A stretch of 64,000 nucleotides of DNA from Gilvimarinus chinensis DSM 19667 (GCF_000377745.1 NZ_KB898709.1:350605-414604), one strand, 5' to 3'. Numbered from the stretch's first letter, positions 9,529 through 22,116 are shown. A program made the numbers and translations. The notes: generated by a model from the letters alone, not told the origin.

Positions 9529-9840
9529 ATGAAACGCTCTGTACTACTGATTGTATTAGGCGCTTTCAGCGTCGGCACCTCAGCTGATATTAAACCGGAT
9601 ATATTAGAGTGCGACGCCAAAAAAGCCGCACGCAATGCAGCGCTGGATTCCACGGTTGGCGTAAGCGGTAACTGCGACGCCGAAAAACTCGCCGACAAAA
9701 CCAAAGATAACGTTAAAGACTCTGTAGACGACGGCAAAAAGAAGCTCGGTGATGGCGTTGAAAATGCTAAAGAGCATGCAGCCGATGCCCTCCCGGGTGA
9801 AAAGCACAAAAACGATGAGCACAAGTTAAAACACGATTAA
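9529..9840 (+). CDS. Small exported highly charged hypothetical protein
   Basis: A 103-residue protein. Two ATGs occur 6 nt apart; AAAGGAG (9516-9522) abuts the first but sits 6 nt before the second, so 9529 is chosen. A signal peptide (about residues 1-20, ending SVGTSA) is followed by two Cys residues (in LECDAKK and GNCDAEK). A Lys/Asp/Glu-rich helical stretch (about 55-100; KDNVKDSVDDGKKK, VENAKEHAAD) resembles low-complexity LEA/CsbD-like stress proteins only in composition. Function unknown; periplasmic location inferred. Confidence 0.6.
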   Translation: MKRSVLLIVLGAFSVGTSADIKPDILECDAKKAARNAALDSTVGVSGNCDAEKLADKTKDNVKDSVDDGKKKLGDGVENAKEHAADALPGEKHKNDEHKLKHD

Positions 9841-9929
9841 CCTGCAAACGGCCGGGCAGCCCCGGCCGTACCCCACTTCTGGCCATTGTGCTAAGCTCGC
9901 CTCACGTTTTTCTCGGGTTTAAACATCGC

Positions 9930-11291
9930 ATGCATATTCATATTCTCGGCATTTGTGGCACCTTTATGGGCTCGCTGGCCTGCTTGGCGAAAGAGCTGGG
10001 GCACCGAGTGACTGGCTCGGATCAGAACGTCTACCCTCCCATGAGCACTCAGCTGGAACAGGCGGGTATAGAGTTAATCAGCGGCTATGACCCGGCGCAG
10101 TTAGACCCAGCTCCAGACTTAGTCATTATTGGTAATGCCTTAAGCCGCGGCAATCCGGCGGTCGAGGCCGTACTCAAACGAGGCATCCCTTACACCTCTG
10201 GCCCCGAGTGGCTGCGCCTGCACGTACTGCCGGGCAAATGGGTACTGGCGGTGTCGGGCACTCACGGCAAAACCACCACCGCCAGCTTACTCGCCTGGAT
10301 TTTAGAATACGCGGGTATGAGCCCCGGCTTTTTGATCGGCGGCGTGACGCAGAATTTTCCCGTGTCGGCCCGTTTAGGAGACACGCCTTTTTTTGTGATT
10401 GAAGCGGACGAATACGACAGCGCCTTTTTCGATAAGCGCTCTAAGTTTGTCCACTACTTGCCGCGCACCTTAATCATTAATAATTTGGAATTCGATCACG
10501 CGGATATTTTTGCCTCACTCTCGGATATTCAGCGCCAGTTTCATCATTTAATGCGTACCTTGCCCGGCAATGGCCGTGTTATTTATCCGGCCGATAACGA
10601 AGCGGTAAATCAAGTGATTACACAAGGGTGCTGGAGCGAGGCGGAAACCATGGGCGAGCAGGGCGAATGGAGCACGCGCAACATCAACCCAGACGGCTCC
10701 AAGTTTTCGGTGTTGTTCGGCTCAAGGGTTGAGGCAGAAGTGCACTGGGAGTTAAACGGCGAGCACAATGTCAGCAACGCCTTAGCCGCAATGCTCGCCG
10801 CGCGCCATGTCGGCGTTACCCCGGAAATCAGCGCGCGCGCTCTGCACGAATTTAAAGGGGTAAAGCGTCGCCTCGAGTGCATAGCCGATGTGCACCGCAT
10901 CAAGGTGTACGACGATTTTGCACATCACCCCACCGCCATTCAAACAACGCTGGCCGGGCTGCGCGCCAAGGTAGGGGACGGCAAAATTATCGCGGTCATT
11001 GAACCGCGCTCCAACACCATGCGTATGGGTGTGCACAAAAGCGCCCTGGCACCCGCCTGCGTCGATGCTGACGATGTGCTCTGGTATCAACCGCCAGATA
11101 CCGATTGGGATCTGGCCGATGTAGTCAACCACTCACCGGTACCCGCCAAGCTATACCGTGATCTGGACAGTTTAATGCACGACGCCTTGGCCCTTGCCGA
11201 GGCGGACAGCCACATTGTGATTATGAGCAATGGCGGCTTTGGCGGCCTGCACCAGAAGCTTGTAGCGCAACTGAACAAACACGCCCTGTAA
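9930..11291 (+). CDS. mpl: UDP-N-acetylmuramate:L-alanyl-gamma-D-glutamyl-meso-diaminopimelate ligase
   Basis: A 453-residue Mur ligase (E. coli Mpl 457). The start is set at [14 protein letters not shown], which aligns with known Mpl N-termini; an upstream in-frame ATG at 9888 would add 14 unrelated residues. Motifs: N-terminal Rossmann [11 protein letters not shown]-binding P-loop [11 protein letters not shown] (about residues 107-117), central [17 protein letters not shown], and the C-terminal Mur domain with [11 protein letters not shown] and [10 protein letters not shown]. Mpl attaches recycled murein tripeptide to UDP-MurNAc. ubiX follows 10 bp later on the same strand. Confidence 0.96.
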   Translation: MHIHILGICGTFMGSLACLAKELGHRVTGSDQNVYPPMSTQLEQAGIELISGYDPAQLDPAPDLVIIGNALSRGNPAVEAVLKRGIPYTSGPEWLRLHVLPGKWVLAVSGTHGKTTTASLLAWILEYAGMSPGFLIGGVTQNFPVSARLGDTPFFVIEADEYDSAFFDKRSKFVHYLPRTLIINNLEFDHADIFASLSDIQRQFHHLMRTLPGNGRVIYPADNEAVNQVITQGCWSEAETMGEQGEWSTRNINPDGSKFSVLFGSRVEAEVHWELNGEHNVSNALAAMLAARHVGVTPEISARALHEFKGVKRRLECIADVHRIKVYDDFAHHPTAIQTTLAGLRAKVGDGKIIAVIEPRSNTMRMGVHKSALAPACVDADDVLWYQPPDTDWDLADVVNHSPVPAKLYRDLDSLMHDALALAEADSHIVIMSNGGFGGLHQKLVAQLNKHAL

Positions 11292-11301
11292 CGGAATAAC
11301 C

Positions 11302-11922
11302 ATGACGAGCCCAAGTGAAAACCGCACCATCACCCTGGCCATGACCGGCGCTTCAGGTGCTCAGTACGGCCTGCGCTTGTTGCAGTGTTTACTGGCGGCC
11401 GACTGCAATGTGTACCTGCTGTTGTCCAGCGCAGCCGAGGTAGTCATCCGCACCGAGACAGACTTGGATTTACCCACCGACCTGGAACAGCAGCAACTGT
11501 TTTTAAGCCAGCGTTATGGTGCAAGTGATGAGCAGCTGACCCTGTTCGGCCGTGACGATTGGTTCTCGCCAGTGGCCTCAGGCTCCAGCTCTCCCTCATC
11601 CATGGTGATTTGCCCGGCAAGCGGCGGCACCCTGTCATCCATTGCCAGCGGCGCCAGCAATAACTTGATTGAGCGCGCGGCGGACGTCGCCCTCAAAGAG
11701 CGCCGCCAGTTAATTGTGGTGCCGCGCGAAACTCCCTACTCGGCCATCCACCTGGAAAACATGCTCAAGCTCACCCAGCTGGGCGCAGTGGTACTACCGG
11801 CAAGCCCCGGCTTTTACATGCAGCCCGCTACTATTGAAGAGCTGATCGATTTTGTTGTCGCTCGTATTCTGGATCAACTGGGATTAGAGCAGGATCTGAT
11901 GCCCCGCTGGGGTGAGGAATAA
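11302..11922 (+). CDS. ubiX: Flavin prenyltransferase UbiX
   Basis: A 206-residue protein with the UbiX/Pad1 flavoprotein fold. Motifs: N-terminal [15 protein letters not shown] (FMN binding, residues about 14-28), [26 protein letters not shown] (about 93-118), and [21 protein letters not shown] (about 134-154). UbiX attaches a dimethylallyl group to FMN, making the prenylated flavin cofactor used by the decarboxylase UbiD in ubiquinone synthesis. It is the fourth ubi gene in this 8-kb stretch. The next gene begins 2 bp after its stop. Confidence 0.96.
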   Translation: MTSPSENRTITLAMTGASGAQYGLRLLQCLLAADCNVYLLLSSAAEVVIRTETDLDLPTDLEQQQLFLSQRYGASDEQLTLFGRDDWFSPVASGSSSPSSMVICPASGGTLSSIASGASNNLIERAADVALKERRQLIVVPRETPYSAIHLENMLKLTQLGAVVLPASPGFYMQPATIEELIDFVVARILDQLGLEQDLMPRWGEE

Positions 11923-11924
11923 CC

Positions 11925-12827
11925 TTGCTCCCGCAAAGAGTTTCTATCGTTGAAGTCGGCCCGCGCGATGGGCTGCAAAACGAGCCCGGTACCATCGCGC
12001 TTGCCCATAAGCTCGAGTTGATTCACGCCCTTGCAGAGGCTGGACTAACTCGCATTGAGGCCGGCGCCTTTGTAAACCCTAAGTGGGTGCCACAAATGGC
12101 CGACAGCGAGGCGGTGTTTGCGAAGCTTAAACGCAAGCCCGGCGTTAGATACAGCGCCCTGACGCCCAATTTAAAAGGCTTTGAGCGCGCACGACAGGTA
12201 AACGCCAGCGAGGTGGCGATCTTCGCGGCGGCCAGCGAAGCCTTCAGCGAAAAGAATCTGAACTGCAGTATTGAGCAAAGCCTGGCGAAGTTTGCCGAGG
12301 TGGCCAGCGCCGCCCGCGAGCACAAGATCCCTCTGCGCGGTTATATCTCCTGCGTTCTTGGCTGCCCCTACAGTGGAGCCGTAGCACCAGAGCTGTGCCT
12401 GGAAATCGCGCAAGAACTGCTGAACATGGGCTGCTATGAAATTTCGCTAGGCGACACCATCGGCATCGGCACCGCCGCCAGCACGCAAGCGTTATTACGA
12501 GTTTTGCTCAAGCGAATCGACCCGACCAAACTCGCCGTGCACATGCACGATACCTACGGCCAGGCGCTCACCAATATTTATACGGCCTTGCAGCAAGGCA
12601 TTGCGGTGGTGGACTCCTCAGTCGCAGGCCTCGGCGGCTGCCCCTACGCCAAAGGCGCTACCGGCAACGTTGCCACCGAAGACGTACTCTTTCTATTAAA
12701 AGGGCTGGGTATAGAGCACGGTATCGACCTACCTAAAGTTGCACACGCCGGTGCTACTATTTGTCGCCATTTAAATATACGCAACAACAGCCGCGCCGCC
12801 GTGGCGCTATTGAATAAAACATCATGA
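11925..12827 (+). CDS. mvaB: Hydroxymethylglutaryl-CoA lyase
   Basis: A 300-residue TIM-barrel lyase of the HMGL-like family. It begins at TTG two bases after the ubiX stop and reads LPQRVSIVEVGPRDGLQNEPG, the N-terminal metal and substrate motif. It also has GCPYSGAVAPE and the family signature AGLGGCPYAKGATGNVATED (about residues 236-255) with the catalytic Cys. It splits 3-hydroxy-3-methylglutaryl-CoA to acetyl-CoA and acetoacetate, the last step of leucine degradation. The other leucine-degradation genes are not nearby. The ATG of the next gene overlaps its stop (ATGA). Confidence 0.94.
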   Translation: MLPQRVSIVEVGPRDGLQNEPGTIALAHKLELIHALAEAGLTRIEAGAFVNPKWVPQMADSEAVFAKLKRKPGVRYSALTPNLKGFERARQVNASEVAIFAAASEAFSEKNLNCSIEQSLAKFAEVASAAREHKIPLRGYISCVLGCPYSGAVAPELCLEIAQELLNMGCYEISLGDTIGIGTAASTQALLRVLLKRIDPTKLAVHMHDTYGQALTNIYTALQQGIAVVDSSVAGLGGCPYAKGATGNVATEDVLFLLKGLGIEHGIDLPKVAHAGATICRHLNIRNNSRAAVALLNKTS

Positions 12828-13126
12828 CCAATCAAAACGACGACATTTTGCAAACCAAAGTAAACCTTGAAACCGCGCAAATCCCCTGGCGGGACTTACA
12901 GCGCTTTTTTGCCGGGGGCAGGGCGGTTTTTGTCGCCCCCGAGCTGGACTTGACTCGGGTCGCCACTGAGATGGCCAAAGACAATGCCACACAAATCCAG
13001 CACTGGATGAGCGAAGGGCAGGTAGGACCCGTCAGTGACGAACAAGCCCAGGCCTGGTTTGAGGCCGACGCCCTACTCTGGGCCGTCGTTATTAAACCCT
13101 GGGTAATGGTGCAGGAAAAACTCTAA
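12824..13126 (+). CDS. DUF2288 family protein
   Basis: A 100-residue protein. The sequence IPWRDLQRFFAGGRAVFVAPELDLTRVATEMAKDN is typical of the DUF2288 family, which has no known function. No signal peptide or membrane segment, so cytoplasmic. It overlaps the HMG-CoA lyase gene by 4 bp and is probably the last gene of the mpl-ubiX-mvaB run. Confidence 0.8.
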   Translation: MTNQNDDILQTKVNLETAQIPWRDLQRFFAGGRAVFVAPELDLTRVATEMAKDNATQIQHWMSEGQVGPVSDEQAQAWFEADALLWAVVIKPWVMVQEKL

Positions 13127-13181
13127 AGCTCGCTTTCACCCCACACCACTGGCCGCGCACAGTGCGAAGCGGCTTGTGTGC

Positions 13182-15589
<2,408 letters not shown>

Positions 15590-15621
15590 TCGATCGGTTT
15601 TATAAAGCGTAAGTGCTACAC

Positions 15622-15648
15622 AAAGCCGGGGCTTGCCCCGGCTTTTTT
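15622..15648 (+). terminator. Rho-independent terminator of icd
   Basis: An 11-bp perfect stem (AAAGCCGGGGC / GCCCCGGCTTT) with a 2-nt closing loop, followed by a T run, 33 nt after the icd stop. Confidence 0.9.
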
Positions 15649-15749
15649 CTGTCTGATCGTTTTTTTGAATCACAAGCCACAGCTTTTCCGGTGTTTTTAC
15701 ACCCAGCAAACTTCTAAGCTTTGAGCATACCAATGCACTAGGAGTAAAT

Positions 15750-16724
15750 ATGGGCTTATTAGTAGAAGGTACTTGGCAGGACAAATGGTACGACACAGAC
15801 TCAACCGGCGGGAAGTTTGTTCGCAGCAACGCACAATATCGTCATTGGGTAACCGCCGATGGCATCGCCGGACCGACAGGAGAAGGCGGATTCAAGGCTG
15901 AGCCCGGCCGCTATCATCTGTATGTATCTCTGGCCTGCCCTTGGGCGCATCGCACGCTGATTTTTCGCAAACTGAAAGGATTAGAAAAGTTTATTGAGGT
16001 CTCAGTGGTAAACCCACTGATGGCCGAACACGGCTGGACATTTGAAGACGCCCCGGGTGTGGAGCCCGACCCCATTCACCATGCAGAATTTCTGCATCAA
16101 ATATACACTGCCGACAAACCCGATTACACGGGACGCGTAACAGTCCCGGTACTGTGGGATAAATGGCAAAAGCGGATTGTCAGCAACGAGTCGGCCGACA
16201 TCATTCGTATGCTTAACAGCGCTTTTGATCATTTAGGAGCAAAGCCAGGCGATTACTACCCCGAAAAACTCCAAAATGAAATTGAGCAAATTAACGACAG
16301 GGTCTATCACTCCGTCAACAACGGTGTATACAAGGCTGGATTCGCAACTCAGCAAGACGCCTACGATGAAGCGGCGACTGAATTGTTTACAACGCTGGAC
16401 TGGCTTGAGGAAAAGCTTGAGCACAACCGGTATTTAACCGGAGGAACGATCACAGAAGCGGACTGGCGCTTATTCACCACACTGATCCGATTCGACCCCG
16501 TGTATCACGGTCACTTTAAGTGCAACATTAAACGCATCGCCGATTACCCCAACCTGTGGGGTTTCACCCGCGAGCTATACCAGTGGCCCGGAGTAAAAGA
16601 GACCGTTAATTTTGAGCATATCAAAGGCCACTACTATCGTAGCCACACGATGATCAACCCGACGGGCATAGTGCCCAAAGGGCCTGAGTTGGCACTGCTG
16701 GACCAGCCCCATAAAAGAGACTGA
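15750..16724 (+). CDS. Glutathionyl-hydroquinone reductase (YqjG/EcfG-type GST)
   Basis: A 324-residue glutathione transferase of the Xi class. It has an AGGAG ribosome-binding site and starts MGLLVEGTWQDKWYDT. The catalytic Cys sits in SLACPWAHRTLIFRKLKGLE (about residues 51-70), followed by the Xi-class phrases VSVVNPLM and RVTVPVLWDK. The all-alpha C-terminal domain contains LTGGTITEADWRLFTTLIRFDPVYHGHFKCN. The family reduces glutathionyl-hydroquinones back to hydroquinones with a second glutathione, a likely quinone-protective role. It is a single gene that ends against the ribosomal operon with a shared terminator. Confidence 0.93.
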   Translation: MGLLVEGTWQDKWYDTDSTGGKFVRSNAQYRHWVTADGIAGPTGEGGFKAEPGRYHLYVSLACPWAHRTLIFRKLKGLEKFIEVSVVNPLMAEHGWTFEDAPGVEPDPIHHAEFLHQIYTADKPDYTGRVTVPVLWDKWQKRIVSNESADIIRMLNSAFDHLGAKPGDYYPEKLQNEIEQINDRVYHSVNNGVYKAGFATQQDAYDEAATELFTTLDWLEEKLEHNRYLTGGTITEADWRLFTTLIRFDPVYHGHFKCNIKRIADYPNLWGFTRELYQWPGVKETVNFEHIKGHYYRSHTMINPTGIVPKGPELALLDQPHKRD

Positions 16725-16747
16725 AACAAACCTGAACAAACCACAGA

Positions 16748-16781
16748 ACGTAAAAAAGCCGGCGAGCCGGCTTTTTTACGT
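16748..16781. terminator. Bidirectional terminator between the GST gene and rplQ
   Basis: A perfect 16-bp inverted repeat (ACGTAAAAAAGCCGGC / GCCGGCTTTTTTACGT) with a GA loop. Each arm carries a six-base A or T run, so it can stop transcription from both the convergent GST gene (+) and rplQ (-). Confidence 0.92.
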
Positions 16782-16799
16782 AGGCAGTGAGAAACCGAT

Positions 16800-17195
16800 T
16801 TATTCGGCTTCAGTCACTTCCTCTGCAACAGCATTTGCAGGGCGATCTACTAACTCGACGTATGCCATGGTGGCATTATCGCCGGCACGCATGCCGCACT
16901 TCAAAATTCGCAGGTAACCACCAGGACGAGCTTCGTAGCGTGGACCCAGATCGGTAAACAATTTACCAACCGCTTGGGCGTTACGCAGACGAGCAAAAGC
17001 CAAACGGCGGTTCGCTACACTGTCTTTTTTAGCCAAAGTAATCAAAGGCTCGGCAAAACGACGCAGCTCTTTGGCTTTGGGCAGAGTTGTTTTAATCAGT
17101 TCGTGCTCAACCAATGAAATGGTCATGTTGCGGAACATCGCTTTACGATGCGAACTGTTACGATTCAGTTTACGGCCACTATGACGATGACGCAT
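16800..17195 (-). CDS. rplQ: 50S ribosomal protein L17
   Basis: 131 residues starting [20 protein letters not shown], the L17 signature, with [25 protein letters not shown] following. It lies at the polypeptide exit region of the large subunit. It is the last gene of the alpha operon (rpsM-rpsK-rpsD-rpoA-rplQ) and is followed by the bidirectional terminator. Confidence 0.98.
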   Translation of the reverse strand: MRHRHSGRKLNRNSSHRKAMFRNMTISLVEHELIKTTLPKAKELRRFAEPLITLAKKDSVANRRLAFARLRNAQAVGKLFTDLGPRYEARPGGYLRILKCGMRAGDNATMAYVELVDRPANAVAEEVTEAE

Positions 17196-17265
17196 GACGC
17201 TAAATCCTTCACTTATGATTGCTTCACAGCAATCTCGTTAACCCGCGCTTTCGCGGGACTATGAA

Positions 17266-18255
17266 TTAATCTTCGTTGCGCAGGCTGGCTGGAGGCCAGT
17301 TTTCCAGACGCATACCGAGAGACAGACCGCGCGAGGCAAGTACGTCTTTAATCTCGGTCAGAGACTTTTTACCCAAGTTCGGAGTCTTCAACAGCTCAAC
17401 TTCAGTGCGCTGAATCAGATCGCCGATGTAATAGATGTTTTCCGCTTTCAGGCAGTTGGCCGAACGAACGGTCAGCTCCAAATCATCCACCGGACGCAGA
17501 AGAACAGGATCAATCGCCTCTTCTTTTTCTTCCGGTTGTGATTGTGCTTCGCTCTCCAGGTCAACGAACACGGCCAGCTGCTGCTGCAGGATGGTCGCGG
17601 CGCGACGGATGGCTTCTTCAGGATCAATGGTACCGTTGGTTTCCAAATCCAGAATCAGCTTATCCAAATCGGTGCGCTGCTCTACACGAGCGCTGTCTAC
17701 ACTGTAGGCAACACGACGTACAGGGCTGAAAGAAGCATCCAGCTGCAAACGACCGATCGCACGGTTTTCGTCTTCTTCCTGACGGCGGGCATCAGCAGGC
17801 TGATAGCCACGACCGCGGGCGACAGTCAGACGCATAGTCAAAGTAGTGTCACCAGTGATGTTGGCGATGACGTGCTCGGGGTTTTTAACCTCGATGTCGT
17901 GATCGACCTGAATATCACCAGCAGTAACAACACCCGGACCCTTTTTGGTCAGAGTCAACACTGCTTGGTCTTTACCGTGCATTACCACGGCTACGCCTTT
18001 GAGGTTCAAGAGGATTTCAATAACGTCCTCGCGAACACCCTCAATGTCGCTATACTCGTGCAATACACCATCGATCTCGGCTTCGATGATGGCGCAGCCA
18101 GCCATCGAAGACAGCAAGATACGACGCAGCGCATTGCCCAATGTATGTCCGAAACCACGCTCCAGCGGCTCCAGCACGACCTTTGCGTGGGTCGGGCCGT
18201 TTTCGGTTACGTCGATATGACGCGGAGTCAAAAATTCGTTTACTGCAGTCTGCAT
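17266..18255 (-). CDS. rpoA: DNA-directed RNA polymerase subunit alpha
   Basis: 329 residues, the same as E. coli RpoA. The N-terminal assembly domain has [24 protein letters not shown] (about 30-53). The C-terminal domain, with [23 protein letters not shown] and [19 protein letters not shown] (about 262-310), binds UP elements and activators. An alternative GTG lies 6 nt upstream (18261), but the ATG at 18255 sits at a better distance from AGGTG and gives the usual N-terminus [11 protein letters not shown]. It is the fourth gene of the alpha operon. Confidence 0.98.
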   Translation of the reverse strand: MQTAVNEFLTPRHIDVTENGPTHAKVVLEPLERGFGHTLGNALRRILLSSMAGCAIIEAEIDGVLHEYSDIEGVREDVIEILLNLKGVAVVMHGKDQAVLTLTKKGPGVVTAGDIQVDHDIEVKNPEHVIANITGDTTLTMRLTVARGRGYQPADARRQEEDENRAIGRLQLDASFSPVRRVAYSVDSARVEQRTDLDKLILDLETNGTIDPEEAIRRAATILQQQLAVFVDLESEAQSQPEEKEEAIDPVLLRPVDDLELTVRSANCLKAENIYYIGDLIQRTEVELLKTPNLGKKSLTEIKDVLASRGLSLGMRLENWPPASLRNED

Positions 18256-18281
18256 AGCCACACCTGTTAACGGTTAATCCC

Positions 18282-18902
18282 TTACTTGGAGTAAAGCTCT
18301 ACGATAAGGTTTTCGTTGATTTCAGCCGGCAAGTCGCTGCGATCAGGAACGCGCTTGAAAGTGCCTTCCTTTTTGTCAGCGTTTACTTCAACCCATTCAA
18401 CATCAGCACGCTGGCCTGACAGAGTCAGAGCGTTCTGAATGCGCAGTTGGTTCTTTGCCTTCTCACGAACGGCTACAACGTCACCTTCTGCGACCTGGAA
18501 AGAAGCAATGTTAACGGTTTGACCATTAACGGTAATCGCCTTGTGAGACACCAGCTGACGTGATTCGGCGCGGGTTGAGCCAAAGCCCATGCGATAAACC
18601 ACATTGTCCAGACGGCACTCAAGCAACTTCAACAGGTTCTCACCAGTTGCGCCCTTGCGACGAGCAGCTTCTTTGTAGTAGCTGCGGAATTGCTTTTCCA
18701 GTACACCATAGGTGCGACGTACTTTTTGTTTCTCACGCAACTGAACGCCGTAATCAGACAGGCGTCCACGGCGTTGGCCGTGCATACCTGGAGCGGTTTC
18801 CAGTTTGCATTTTGAGTCCAGCGCGCGTGCACCGCTCTTCAGGAACAGGTCAGTGCCTTCGCGACGGGACAGCTTACAAGTTGGTCCAATATAACGTGCC
18901 AT
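18282..18902 (-). CDS. rpsD: 30S ribosomal protein S4
   Basis: 206 residues starting [27 protein letters not shown], with the S4 RNA-binding domain ([34 protein letters not shown], about 92-125). A primary 16S-binding protein. In E. coli it is also the translational repressor of the alpha operon, acting at the rpsM leader; the same regulation is plausible here but not shown by sequence alone. Confidence 0.98.
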   Translation of the reverse strand: MARYIGPTCKLSRREGTDLFLKSGARALDSKCKLETAPGMHGQRRGRLSDYGVQLREKQKVRRTYGVLEKQFRSYYKEAARRKGATGENLLKLLECRLDNVVYRMGFGSTRAESRQLVSHKAITVNGQTVNIASFQVAEGDVVAVREKAKNQLRIQNALTLSGQRADVEWVEVNADKKEGTFKRVPDRSDLPAEINENLIVELYSK

Positions 18903-18914
18903 TAGTTTGCCCCC

Positions 18915-19310
18915 TTACACTCGACGTTTCTTAGGCGGACGGCATCCATTGTGCGGGATAGGCGTCACGTCTGTGATGTTGGTAATTTTGTAACCAACGT
19001 TGTTCAGGGCACGAACAGCAGACTCGCGGCCTGGCCCTGGACCTTTTACCTCAACGTCGAGGTTTTTTAAGCCGTAATCTTTAGCGGCTTCACCGGCACG
19101 TTCTGCAGCTACCTGAGCCGCAAACGGGGTGCTTTTACGTGAACCGCGGAAACCAGAACCACCAGCAGTGGCCCAGCTCAGGGTGTTACCCTGGCGGTCA
19201 GTGATCGTTACGATCGTATTATTAAAAGAGGCGTGGATGTGTGCAACACCATCCGCTACCTGCTTTTTAACCTTTTTCTTGGTCGTGGCTTTATTACCTG
19301 GCTTGGCCAT
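18915..19310 (-). CDS. rpsK: 30S ribosomal protein S11
   Basis: 131 residues. Family segments [20 protein letters not shown] and [18 protein letters not shown], ending with the basic [15 protein letters not shown] tail typical of S11. Second gene of the alpha operon, 12 bp before rpsD. Confidence 0.98.
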   Translation of the reverse strand: MAKPGNKATTKKKVKKQVADGVAHIHASFNNTIVTITDRQGNTLSWATAGGSGFRGSRKSTPFAAQVAAERAGEAAKDYGLKNLDVEVKGPGPGRESAVRALNNVGYKITNITDVTPIPHNGCRPPKKRRV

Positions 19311-19365
19311 AGCAATCTCTTCCTAACTGTTGTTACCGTACTTTGAATGTGGGCGTAAGCGTCAA

Positions 19366-19722
19366 TTACTTCTTGATGGGCTTACGCGGACCTTTGCGGG
19401 TACGAGCGTTAGTCTTAGTACGCTGACCATTTACCGGCAAACTACGACGGTGGCGCAGGCCACGGTAGCATCCCAGATCCATCAAGCGTTTAATGTTCAT
19501 AGACACAACACGACGCAGGTCACCCTCAACGGTAAACTTGCCCACTTCGGTGCGAAGCTGATCAACCTGCTCTTCAGAAAGAGAGCCGATTTTCGCATCT
19601 TCAGCAATACCGGTAGCAGCACAGATCTGCTTGGCGGTGGTCCGGCCAACCCCGAAAATGTAAGTCAGGGATATAACCGCGTGTTTATGGTCTGGTATGT
19701 TTACACCAGCAATACGGGCCAT
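19366..19722 (-). CDS. rpsM: 30S ribosomal protein S13
   Basis: 118 residues starting [28 protein letters not shown], with the C-terminal basic tail [31 protein letters not shown] that contacts tRNA at the P site. First gene of the alpha operon, with its own promoter about 85-110 nt upstream. Confidence 0.98.
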   Translation of the reverse strand: MARIAGVNIPDHKHAVISLTYIFGVGRTTAKQICAATGIAEDAKIGSLSEEQVDQLRTEVGKFTVEGDLRRVVSMNIKRLMDLGCYRGLRHRRSLPVNGQRTKTNARTRKGPRKPIKK

Positions 19723-19804
19723 TCAAATTACTCCAGTAACTCTAAAATTGCAGCGTTGACGTGGAAATACCCCACCCCTGACGCTCTTAATAAAAAGGCG
19801 CGCA

Positions 19805-19833
19805 AGGATAGCGACAAAACCACAAAAAAGCAA
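19805..19833 (-). promoter_or_regulatory. Sigma70-type promoter of the alpha operon
   Basis: On the minus strand TTGCTT (19828-19833), a 17-nt spacer and TATCCT (19805-19810). Transcription would start near 19798, giving a leader of roughly 75 nt before rpsM, the place where S4 controls this operon in E. coli. The -35 follows directly after a hairpin at 19838-19855. Confidence 0.65.
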
Positions 19834-19837
19834 TAGC

Positions 19838-19855
19838 CTGATGATTTCTCATCAG
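19838..19855 (-). terminator. Hairpin with GAAA tetraloop before the alpha-operon promoter
   Basis: On the minus strand CTGATGA, loop GAAA, TCATCAG, followed after 7 nt by a T run that overlaps the alpha-operon -35 region. It may be a weak terminator for spc-operon transcripts or a leader structure. Confidence 0.5.
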
Positions 19856-19910
19856 ACGACAGTCAACGCCCCCTAGTGTGCAAGCCAGCCGTTATGGTTG
19901 TTCAGCTGGC

Positions 19911-19963
19911 AGAAAAGGTGGCAAAAATGCCACCTTTTCTGGCCGACGGGCAGCAAGCTGCCC
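19911..19963 (-). terminator. Tandem hairpins ending the spc operon after rpmJ
   Basis: Starting 11 nt after the rpmJ stop come two inverted repeats. The first is GGGCAG with a 4-nt loop and CTGCCC (19948-19963). The second is a perfect 13-bp stem AGAAAAGGTGGCA / TGCCACCTTTTCT with a 4-nt loop (19911-19940). The second arm carries TTTT within the stem rather than after it, so this could be a terminator or an mRNA 3'-end stabiliser. Confidence 0.65.
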
Positions 19964-19973
19964 ATCGTCTTGC

Positions 19974-20090
19974 TTAGCCTTGACGCTGCTTGTGGCGTGG
20001 CTCGGCGTTGCAGATTACCCGCAGAACACCGTTGCGACGTACCATTTTGCAGTTGCGGCAAATTTTTTTAACAGAAGCACGAACTTTCAT
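19974..20090 (-). CDS. rpmJ: 50S ribosomal protein L36
   Basis: 38 residues, read directly from the sequence: starts [20 protein letters not shown] and ends [12 protein letters not shown]. It has the zinc-ribbon ligands Cys11, Cys14, Cys27 and His33, so this is the zinc-binding (C+) form. It follows secY by 21 bp, the usual end of the spc operon. Confidence 0.96.
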   Translation of the reverse strand: MKVRASVKKICRNCKMVRRNGVLRVICNAEPRHKQRQG

Positions 20091-20111
20091 GATCCTACCC
20101 TTTAACTTGGG

Positions 20112-21449
20112 TTAGCGAGCGTTACCGCTGCCGTACCCCTTCAAGTTTGACTTCTTCATCAGTGATTCATACTGATGCGACATCAAGTGAGCCTGTACCT
20201 GGGACATAAAGTCCATTACCACCACCACTACAATCAGCAATGAGGTACCGCCTAAGTAGAAGGGCACATTAGCCGCTACTACCAGGAACTGAGGCATCAG
20301 GCAAACTACCGACATATAAACAGCGCCGATAACCGTCAGACGGGTCAAAACACTGTCAATATATTTGGCTGATTGCTCGCCGGGACGAATCCCCGGAATA
20401 TAAGCACCTGATTTTTTCAGGTTGTCCGCAACCTCTTTCGGGTTAAACATCAACGCCGTATAGAAGAAGCAGAAGAACGCAATCAAGCCGGTAAACAAAA
20501 TAACGTTCAAAGGCTGGCCTGGGCCAATCGCCAGTGCAAAATCCTGCAGGAAATTGCTTACCGGACCGTCGCCACCTTCACCGAACCACTGCGCAATCGA
20601 GGCAGGGAACAGCAAGATAGAGCTGGCAAAAATCGCCGGAATCACGCCCGCCATATTAATTTTCAATGGCAGATGGCTAGTTTGAGCCGCGTAGGCCTGA
20701 CGACCTTGCTGACGCTTGGCGTAGTTCACCGTAATGCGGCGCTGGCCGCGCTCGATGCGCACAATACACCAAATTACAAAAATAGCCAGTACTGCGATAC
20801 CCAGCAGCATCAAAATATTGAGATCTCCCTGACGGGCACTCTCAAAAGCCGCACCGATGGCACTCGGGAAGCCAGCAACGATACCCGCGAAAATCAGCAT
20901 GGATATACCATTACCAATACCGCGCTCTGTTACCTGCTCACCCAGCCACATCATAAAGACGGCACCGGTCACCAGAGACACTACAGCGATAAAGTAGAAA
21001 GCTATGGTTGGCTCTCCACCGTATGCAAAACCCGAAAAGCTCACCGCCATAGCCATTGCCTGGACAGTAGCCAATACAACGGTACCGTAGCGTGTGTACT
21101 GGTTAATCTTACGACGACCAGCATCACCTTCTTTTTTCAACTGCTCCAGCGAAGGAGTCACCGCAGTCATTAACTGCATAATGATCGACGCTGAAATGTA
21201 AGGGAAAATACCCAGAGCCAGAATACTCATCCGCTCCAGAGCACCGCCCGAGAACATATTAAACAGGCCCAGCACCGTTCCCTGATTCTGATTAAACAGA
21301 TCGGCAATCCGGTCTGGGTCAAGCCCAGGAACCGGAATGTGGGTACCGATCCGGTAAACCACTATTGCCAAAAACAGAAAACGAAGGCGAGCCCAGAGCT
21401 CGCCCAATCCTTTTTGATTTGCTAACGGCAGATTACCGGGAGTTGCCAT
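20112..21449 (-). CDS. secY: Preprotein translocase subunit SecY
   Basis: 445 residues with about ten transmembrane helices. Family signatures: [21 protein letters not shown] (TM1), the lateral-gate region [30 protein letters not shown], and the cytoplasmic loop ending [11 protein letters not shown]. SecY is the channel of the Sec translocon. An alternative GTG start lies at 21455, but the ATG at 21449 has AAGAGG at 5 nt and is preferred. It sits between rplO and rpmJ as in E. coli. Confidence 0.98.
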   Translation of the reverse strand: MATPGNLPLANQKGLGELWARLRFLFLAIVVYRIGTHIPVPGLDPDRIADLFNQNQGTVLGLFNMFSGGALERMSILALGIFPYISASIIMQLMTAVTPSLEQLKKEGDAGRRKINQYTRYGTVVLATVQAMAMAVSFSGFAYGGEPTIAFYFIAVVSLVTGAVFMMWLGEQVTERGIGNGISMLIFAGIVAGFPSAIGAAFESARQGDLNILMLLGIAVLAIFVIWCIVRIERGQRRITVNYAKRQQGRQAYAAQTSHLPLKINMAGVIPAIFASSILLFPASIAQWFGEGGDGPVSNFLQDFALAIGPGQPLNVILFTGLIAFFCFFYTALMFNPKEVADNLKKSGAYIPGIRPGEQSAKYIDSVLTRLTVIGAVYMSVVCLMPQFLVVAANVPFYLGGTSLLIVVVVVMDFMSQVQAHLMSHQYESLMKKSNLKGYGSGNAR

Positions 21450-21458
21450 TGGCACCTC

Positions 21459-21893
21459 TTACTCTTCGACTTTTCCGCCCGCCGCTTCGATGGCAGCTTT
21501 GGCGCCTTTAGTTACAGATAAACCTTTCACTGTAACGGCTTTGGTCACTTCGCCGGAAGCAAAGATCTTGGCACGCTTGATGTTCGCACCGATGATATCG
21601 GCTTGCTTCAAGGTTTCCAGATCTACCACTTCGCCTTCTACTTTGTTCAGCTCGTTCAAGCGAACTTCAGCAGTCACACGGCCAACTCGTGAAGAGAAAC
21701 CGTACTTAGGCAGGCGCTTTTGCAAAGGCATTTGACCGCCTTCGAAACCTGGCTTAACAGTACCGCCTGAGCGAGACTTCAAACCTTTGTGGCCGCGACC
21801 ACCAGTTTTACCTAAGCCACTACCGATACCACGGCCAACACGCTTTTTGCTAGTAGTGCTGCCGGGAGCGGGATTCAGCGTATTAAGACGCAT
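21459..21893 (-). CDS. rplO: 50S ribosomal protein L15
   Basis: 144 residues starting [37 protein letters not shown], the glycine/basic L15 N-terminus that penetrates 23S rRNA. It is preceded by rpmD with a 1-bp gap and followed by secY. Confidence 0.98.
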   Translation of the reverse strand: MRLNTLNPAPGSTTSKKRVGRGIGSGLGKTGGRGHKGLKSRSGGTVKPGFEGGQMPLQKRLPKYGFSSRVGRVTAEVRLNELNKVEGEVVDLETLKQADIIGANIKRAKIFASGEVTKAVTVKGLSVTKGAKAAIEAAGGKVEE

Positions 21894-21894
21894 G

Positions 21895-22080
21895 TTACTC
21901 TCCCTCTACCTTAACCAGATAGTTCACTTTGTTAATCATGCCACGAGTTGAAGGAGTGTCTTCTACCTCAACCGTGTGGCCGATGCGACGCAGCCCCAAA
22001 CCTGTAACACAAGCCCGATGGTTCTTCAGACGGCCTGCGGTACTCTTGACCTGAGTCACCTTAATCATTTTCTTAGCCAT
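21895..22080 (-). CDS. rpmD: 50S ribosomal protein L30
   Basis: 61 residues, with the L30 motif [37 protein letters not shown]. Non-essential in many bacteria. In the usual position between rpsE and rplO. Confidence 0.97.
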   Translation of the reverse strand: MAKKMIKVTQVKSTAGRLKNHRACVTGLGLRRIGHTVEVEDTPSTRGMINKVNYLVKVEGE

Positions 22081-22116
22081 GCTCGTTTACCGCTTTCCTA
22101 GAATCGACAATGTCGA

